Source of the DNA: an uncultured Demequina sp. | GTDB taxonomy: Bacteria; Actinomycetota; Actinomycetes; Actinomycetales; Demequinaceae | DNA length: 7,989 nt | Assembly: GCA_937925595.1 (NCBI GenBank) | Contig: CALALQ010000134.1 | Coordinates: 1-7,989 of the forward strand | Direction of reading: 5' to 3' | Shown: in pieces, positions 4,861 through 7,989 of the stretch | Position numbering within the stretch: position 1 is the stretch's first letter | How the letters are laid out: each line of letters starts with the position of its first letter | Program-made: the position numbers and the translations under genes | Notes under the pieces: model-generated | The model's database searches: none | What the model saw: only the letters and a program-made list of their open reading frames with translations | What the model was told of the DNA's origin: nothing

Positions 4861-6021
4861 GTGATCAAGACCCTTGATCGGCGCACCGTAATCCGCGCAC
4901 TCATCGTGTTTGTCGTGGGTGCCGCACTTCTCACCATTGCGCAGATAGCGGTCGGCGACAGCGCAGCCGCCGCTCCGGCCGCAGGCACCGAGACCGCCAT
5001 CGCACAGGCCGCAGATGCCGCAGCGGGCAGCGCGGATCTCACCGATGTCGAGGACCCGAGTGTCGTCGAGGAGGACCCCGGCAGCCCCAATCCCTCCGGC
5101 ACCACGAGCAGGCCTCTCCAGCTGCTCTTCAACGGCATCATCTTCGGCTTGCTGCTGGCGCTCGCATCAGTCGGTCTGTCACTCATCTACGGCACTACAG
5201 GGCTCAGCAACTTCGCCCACGGTGAGCAGGTGTCGTTCGGTGCGGTGCTGACGTACTTCCTGACGACGCAGCAGCCCGTGGGCCTGCCCTTCATTCCCAA
5301 CGACTTCGTCATCGGCCTGCCGCTGATCCCGGCAGCACTGATCGCGGTCGCCGTCTCCGCCTTTACAGGATGGCTCCAGGACAAGTACCTGTGGAGCCCG
5401 CTGCGGCGCAAGCGCGCGGCCATGGTCCAGCAGATGATCGTGTCGATCGGTCTGTCCCTCGCGCTGCTCAATCTGCTCCAGTGGTGGATCGGTGGCCGCC
5501 GCCTGCGCCTGACCACGGCTATCGACGAACGCTGGACCATTGGCCCCATCGTCGTGGGTCGCACTGCCCTGTTCTCTGGCCTGATCGCGATCGTGTGCCT
5601 GCTCGGTGTCTCGTTCTTCCTGCTGCGCACTCGCCTGGGACGCGCCACGCGAGCTGTCGCCGACAACCCGTCCCTCGCCGCAGCGTCGGGCATCAAGGTG
5701 GACTCGATCGTGAGGCTCGTGTGGATCATCGCTGCGGGTCTCGCTGGCCTCGGCGGCATCCTGCTGGGCCTGTACGACCAGGGCACCGCGTTCGATGCGG
5801 GAGCCCGCATGCTTCTGCTGATGTTCGCAGCGGTGACCCTAGGTGGCCTCGGCCAAGCCTTCGGTGCACTGGCGGGATCGCTCGTCATCGGCATCGTCGT
5901 CGAAATGTCGTCGCTGTGGCTGTCCACTGACCTGAAGATCGCCACGGCGCTCATCATCCTGATCGGAGTGCTGCTCGTGAGACCACAAGGAATCTTGGGA
6001 CGCGCGGAGAGGGTGGGATAA
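4861..6021 (+). CDS. livH: Branched-chain amino-acid ABC transporter permease, LivH type, with N-terminal extension
   Basis: LivH is one of the two inner-membrane permeases of the HAAT (LIV-I) importers. This product has 386 residues, against about 290-310 for a typical LivH. The conserved core starts near residue 85 (PLQLLFNGIIFGLLLALASV), followed by GLSLIYGTTGLSNFAHGE (105-122), several hydrophobic segments, the cytoplasmic coupling region around RATRAVADNPSLAAASGIKV, and the C-terminal VRPQGILGR. Ahead of the core lies an extra hydrophobic segment (about 11-31, after basic residues) that could be a membrane anchor or signal peptide. An Ala-rich, then acidic, Pro-rich linker (33-83) follows. 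The GTG start is supported by GGGAGG 5 nt upstream. livM begins 3 nt after the TAA. The substrate may be leucine, isoleucine or valine, but HAAT relatives also import urea, amides or other amino acids, so specificity is uncertain. Confidence 0.93.
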   Translation: MIKTLDRRTVIRALIVFVVGAALLTIAQIAVGDSAAAAPAAGTETAIAQAADAAAGSADLTDVEDPSVVEEDPGSPNPSGTTSRPLQLLFNGIIFGLLLALASVGLSLIYGTTGLSNFAHGEQVSFGAVLTYFLTTQQPVGLPFIPNDFVIGLPLIPAALIAVAVSAFTGWLQDKYLWSPLRRKRAAMVQQMIVSIGLSLALLNLLQWWIGGRRLRLTTAIDERWTIGPIVVGRTALFSGLIAIVCLLGVSFFLLRTRLGRATRAVADNPSLAAASGIKVDSIVRLVWIIAAGLAGLGGILLGLYDQGTAFDAGARMLLLMFAAVTLGGLGQAFGALAGSLVIGIVVEMSSLWLSTDLKIATALIILIGVLLVRPQGILGRAERVG

Positions 6022-6024
6022 GCC

Positions 6025-7011
6025 ATGCAAGAACTCATCGACCTTCTCACCGGCGCCGGCCGCGAGATCTTCGGCCCCGCCACCGCGGCGTTCGCCCTTG
6101 CGGCGATCGGCCTCAACGTGCACTTCGGCCTCACCGGCCTGCTCAATATGGGCCACGCCGGCTTCATGCTGCTGGGCATGTATGGCTACGCGATCACCGT
6201 TCGCGAGACCGGCAATATGTGGCTCGGCATCCTTGCCGCGACAGTCGCAGCCATCGTGTTCGGACTGCTGCTCGGTTGGCCCACCCTCAAACTGCGAGGC
6301 GACTATCTGGCGATCGTCACGATCGCGGCGTCCGAGTTTGTCCGCTTCCTTGGACGCTCCCAGGTCTTCAAGGACCTCACGGGCGGCTCCACGGGCATCC
6401 GCGGCACCGACTTCAAGGAGCCATTCGAGTCCTTGTCGCCCTTCCCTGACAAGCTCGTCACCATCGGCCCCTTCACGATGCACGGCAGCCGCTCCTCGTC
6501 GTGGTGGCTCGTGGTGGTCGCGTGGGTCATCGTCGGCCTCTTCGCCCTGCTGTTCTGGCGCCTTGCGAACTCGCCCTGGGGCCGCGTCCTCAAGGGAATC
6601 CGTGAAGACGAGGACGCCGTGCGCTCGCTCGGCAAGAACGTCTACGCGTTCAAGATGCAGGCGCTCGTGCTCGGTGGCGTGATCGGTGCCTTCGGCGGCG
6701 TGCTCTTCGCTCTCGCGAACGCCGTGCAGCCGGACTCGATGGGCCGTCCCACCACGTTCTGGGTGTGGACCCTGCTGCTGCTTGGTGGTGCCGCCACCGT
6801 GTTCGGCCCCATCCTGGGCTCGATCCTGTTCTGGGTCTCGCTCGTCACGGTCCGTGGTCTGGCCGGCTGGTTCATCCCCGAGAACGTCATGTCCGCAACG
6901 GAGCGTGAGCCGTTCTCGCTCGTGCTCGTCGGCATCACCCTGATGTGCCTGGTGGTGTTCAGACCACAAGGCATACTCGGCAACAAGAGGGAGTTGGTGA
7001 TCAGTGGTTAA
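6025..7011 (+). CDS. livM: Branched-chain amino-acid ABC transporter permease, LivM type
   Basis: This is the second permease of the importer and pairs with LivH to form the channel. The 328 residues fit the LivM family. Near the N-terminus is FGLTGLLNMGHAGFMLLGMY (34-53), the LivM version of the GHA motif. Next comes the LKLRGDYLAIVTIAASEFVR segment (88-107), then a hydrophilic stretch (about 110-155) likely outside the membrane. The coupling loop is GIREDEDAVRSLGKNVYAFK (191-210), followed by hydrophobic segments and a C-terminal FRPQGILGN. The ATG at 6025 lies 3 nt after the livH stop, with a GGTGGGA overlapping the end of livH as ribosome-binding site. That spacing points to translational coupling. 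The last 8 nt overlap the livG start. Substrate specificity is inferred from family membership only. Confidence 0.94.
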   Translation: MQELIDLLTGAGREIFGPATAAFALAAIGLNVHFGLTGLLNMGHAGFMLLGMYGYAITVRETGNMWLGILAATVAAIVFGLLLGWPTLKLRGDYLAIVTIAASEFVRFLGRSQVFKDLTGGSTGIRGTDFKEPFESLSPFPDKLVTIGPFTMHGSRSSSWWLVVVAWVIVGLFALLFWRLANSPWGRVLKGIREDEDAVRSLGKNVYAFKMQALVLGGVIGAFGGVLFALANAVQPDSMGRPTTFWVWTLLLLGGAATVFGPILGSILFWVSLVTVRGLAGWFIPENVMSATEREPFSLVLVGITLMCLVVFRPQGILGNKRELVISG

Positions 7012-7864
7012 CGCGCCCCTTTCTCCCGCAGCGGAGTACTTCAAGGACGTTCCTCACGAGCCGGGCGCGCCCAAGCCCGACCCCGTCATCAAGGCCACGG
7101 ACGTGCACCGCCACTTTGGGGGCCTCACCGCGGTGCAGGTGGATCACCTCGAGATCCAGCGCAATGCGATCACGGCGCTCATCGGTCCCAACGGTGCAGG
7201 CAAGTCGACGTTCTTCAACCTGCTGACGGGCTTCGACAAGCCGCAGCGCGGCCAGTGGTGGTTCAACGGCAACTCGCTGCAGAGCCGCTCCCCCGCTCAG
7301 GTCGCTCGCGCTGGCATGGTCCGCACCTTCCAGCTCACCAAGGCGCTCAACCGCATGACCGTGATGGAGAACATGCGCCTTGGCGCTCCCTTGCAGCGCG
7401 GCGAGAACATGATCGCCGCCCTGTTCCCGGCGCTGTGGAGGGACCACGAGAAGGAGATCACCGCCAAGGCCGAGGAGCTGCTCGCTCGCTTCAAGCTCGA
7501 CACCAAGAAGGACGACTACGCAGGCGAGCTCTCCGGAGGCCAGCGCAAGCTCCTAGAGATGGCTCGCGCGCTGATGTCCGACCCCGAGATCGTCATGCTT
7601 GACGAGCCCATGGCGGGCGTCAACCCTGCGCTCACCGAATCGCTGCTCGACCACATCGTCGAGCTGCGCAATGAGGGCGTCACGGTGCTCTTCGTCGAGC
7701 ACGACATGCACATGGTGCGTCGCATCTCCGACTGGGTTGTCGTCATGGCGGAAGGCAGGATCATCGCCGAAGGACCGCCAGAGACCGTCATGCAGAACCC
7801 GGCGGTTCAGGATGCGTACCTGGGCGCCCACCACGACACCGACCTCTTCGAGGAGCGCCAGTGA
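7004..7864 (+). CDS. livG: Branched-chain amino-acid ABC transporter ATP-binding protein, LivG type
   Basis: This is one of the two cytoplasmic ATPases that power the importer. In its 286 residues all ABC motifs are present and intact: Walker A GPNGAGKST (61-69), Q-loop Gln110 in RTFQLTK, signature LSGGQ (176-180), Walker B IVMLDE (196-201) with catalytic Glu201, and H-loop His233 in FVEHDM. LivG rather than LivF is indicated by the RTFQ Q-loop, the long insert between Q-loop and signature, the GVNP after Walker B, and its place after livM. The product carries about 27 residues before the ATPase domain (VIKATDVHRHFGG), so it is slightly longer than the usual 250-260-residue LivG. The GTG start overlaps the livM end by 8 nt and has GAGGGAG 10 nt upstream. 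The end overlaps the next gene by 4 nt (GTGA). Confidence 0.95.
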   Translation: MVNAPLSPAAEYFKDVPHEPGAPKPDPVIKATDVHRHFGGLTAVQVDHLEIQRNAITALIGPNGAGKSTFFNLLTGFDKPQRGQWWFNGNSLQSRSPAQVARAGMVRTFQLTKALNRMTVMENMRLGAPLQRGENMIAALFPALWRDHEKEITAKAEELLARFKLDTKKDDYAGELSGGQRKLLEMARALMSDPEIVMLDEPMAGVNPALTESLLDHIVELRNEGVTVLFVEHDMHMVRRISDWVVVMAEGRIIAEGPPETVMQNPAVQDAYLGAHHDTDLFEERQ

Positions 7865-7989
7865 ACGACGCACCCGTCACCCTGTTCGCGGACGACCTCC
7901 GCGCCGGCTACCTGCCGGGAATCGACATCCTCAACGGCTGCTCGATGGAGGTGCGCCAAGGCGAGCTCATCGGCATCATCGGCCCCAAC
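7861..7989 (+). CDS. livF: Branched-chain amino-acid ABC transporter ATP-binding protein, LivF type, N-terminal part (runs off right edge)
   Basis: The second ATPase of the importer is cut by the window edge after 43 codons. The visible part begins NDAPVTLFADDLRAGYLPGI after the GTG start. It continues through the beta-strand region DILNGCSMEVRQGELIGIIG and stops at GPN, the first residues of Walker A. The GY-P-G-DIL-G pattern and the position after livG identify it as the LivF partner. The start is GTG 7861, sharing GTGA with the livG stop, with GAGGAG 5 nt upstream, so translation is probably coupled. The rest of the gene, and whether a livK binding-protein gene follows, cannot be seen. Confidence 0.9.
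   Translation, partial: MNDAPVTLFADDLRAGYLPGIDILNGCSMEVRQGELIGIIGPN

Noticed and set aside
5839..7044. 401-residue minus-strand frame antisense to livM (and a similar 330-residue frame at 5187-6179)
   Set aside because: The translation is rich in His, Glu, Asp and Arg, typical of antisense to hydrophobic membrane proteins. The plus strand has complete LivH and LivM.

Overview
This is an ordinary chromosomal segment of a GC-rich actinomycete. Every coding region ends mostly in G or C at the third codon position. GTG and probably TTG starts occur, and the encoded S1, PolA and PfkA proteins have actinobacterial-type sequences. The grouping polA/rpsA next to a PaaI-type thioesterase and a branched-chain amino-acid ABC transporter is, from memory, also found around polA in Streptomyces and relatives. 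A Micrococcales-like organism is plausible, but the sequence alone does not give a genus.

Layout. The left half is read leftward (minus strand): polA (DNA polymerase I, about 4362-1693), then pfkA (6-phosphofructokinase, 1682-660) only 10 nt later, then a 342-nt gap, then the 5' end of rpsA (ribosomal protein S1, from 317, running off the left edge). The right half is read rightward: a hotdog-fold PaaI-family thioesterase (4372-4815), then livH, livM, livG and the start of livF, which encode two permeases and two ATPases of a HAAT-family (LIV-I type) amino-acid importer. The liv genes are tightly packed: 3-nt gap, 8-nt overlap, 4-nt GTGA overlap. They are almost certainly one transcription unit. 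The thioesterase and polA are divergent, with start codons only 9-18 nt apart.

How the genes work together. The leftward genes are housekeeping functions (DNA repair/replication, glycolysis, translation). They may be linked by transcription (polA-pfkA) but share no pathway. The rightward liv genes form one machine: LivH and LivM make the membrane channel, and LivG and LivF hydrolyse ATP. The substrate-binding protein (LivK) is not in this window.

The only structurally unexplained DNA is the pfkA-rpsA gap. It holds two 21-bp direct repeats and a long nested inverted repeat (21-bp perfect arms, outer limits about 505-636), plus a plausible rpsA promoter. Other points worth a second look are the mixed Gly/Lys donor-site signature of PfkA, the natural Tyr at the ddNTP-discrimination position of PolA with a degenerate proofreading domain, the unusual 80-residue N-terminal extension of LivH, and an identical run of low-GC codons at the ends of livH and livM. 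I see no mobile element, CRISPR array, tRNA, rRNA or clearly novel multi-gene system.
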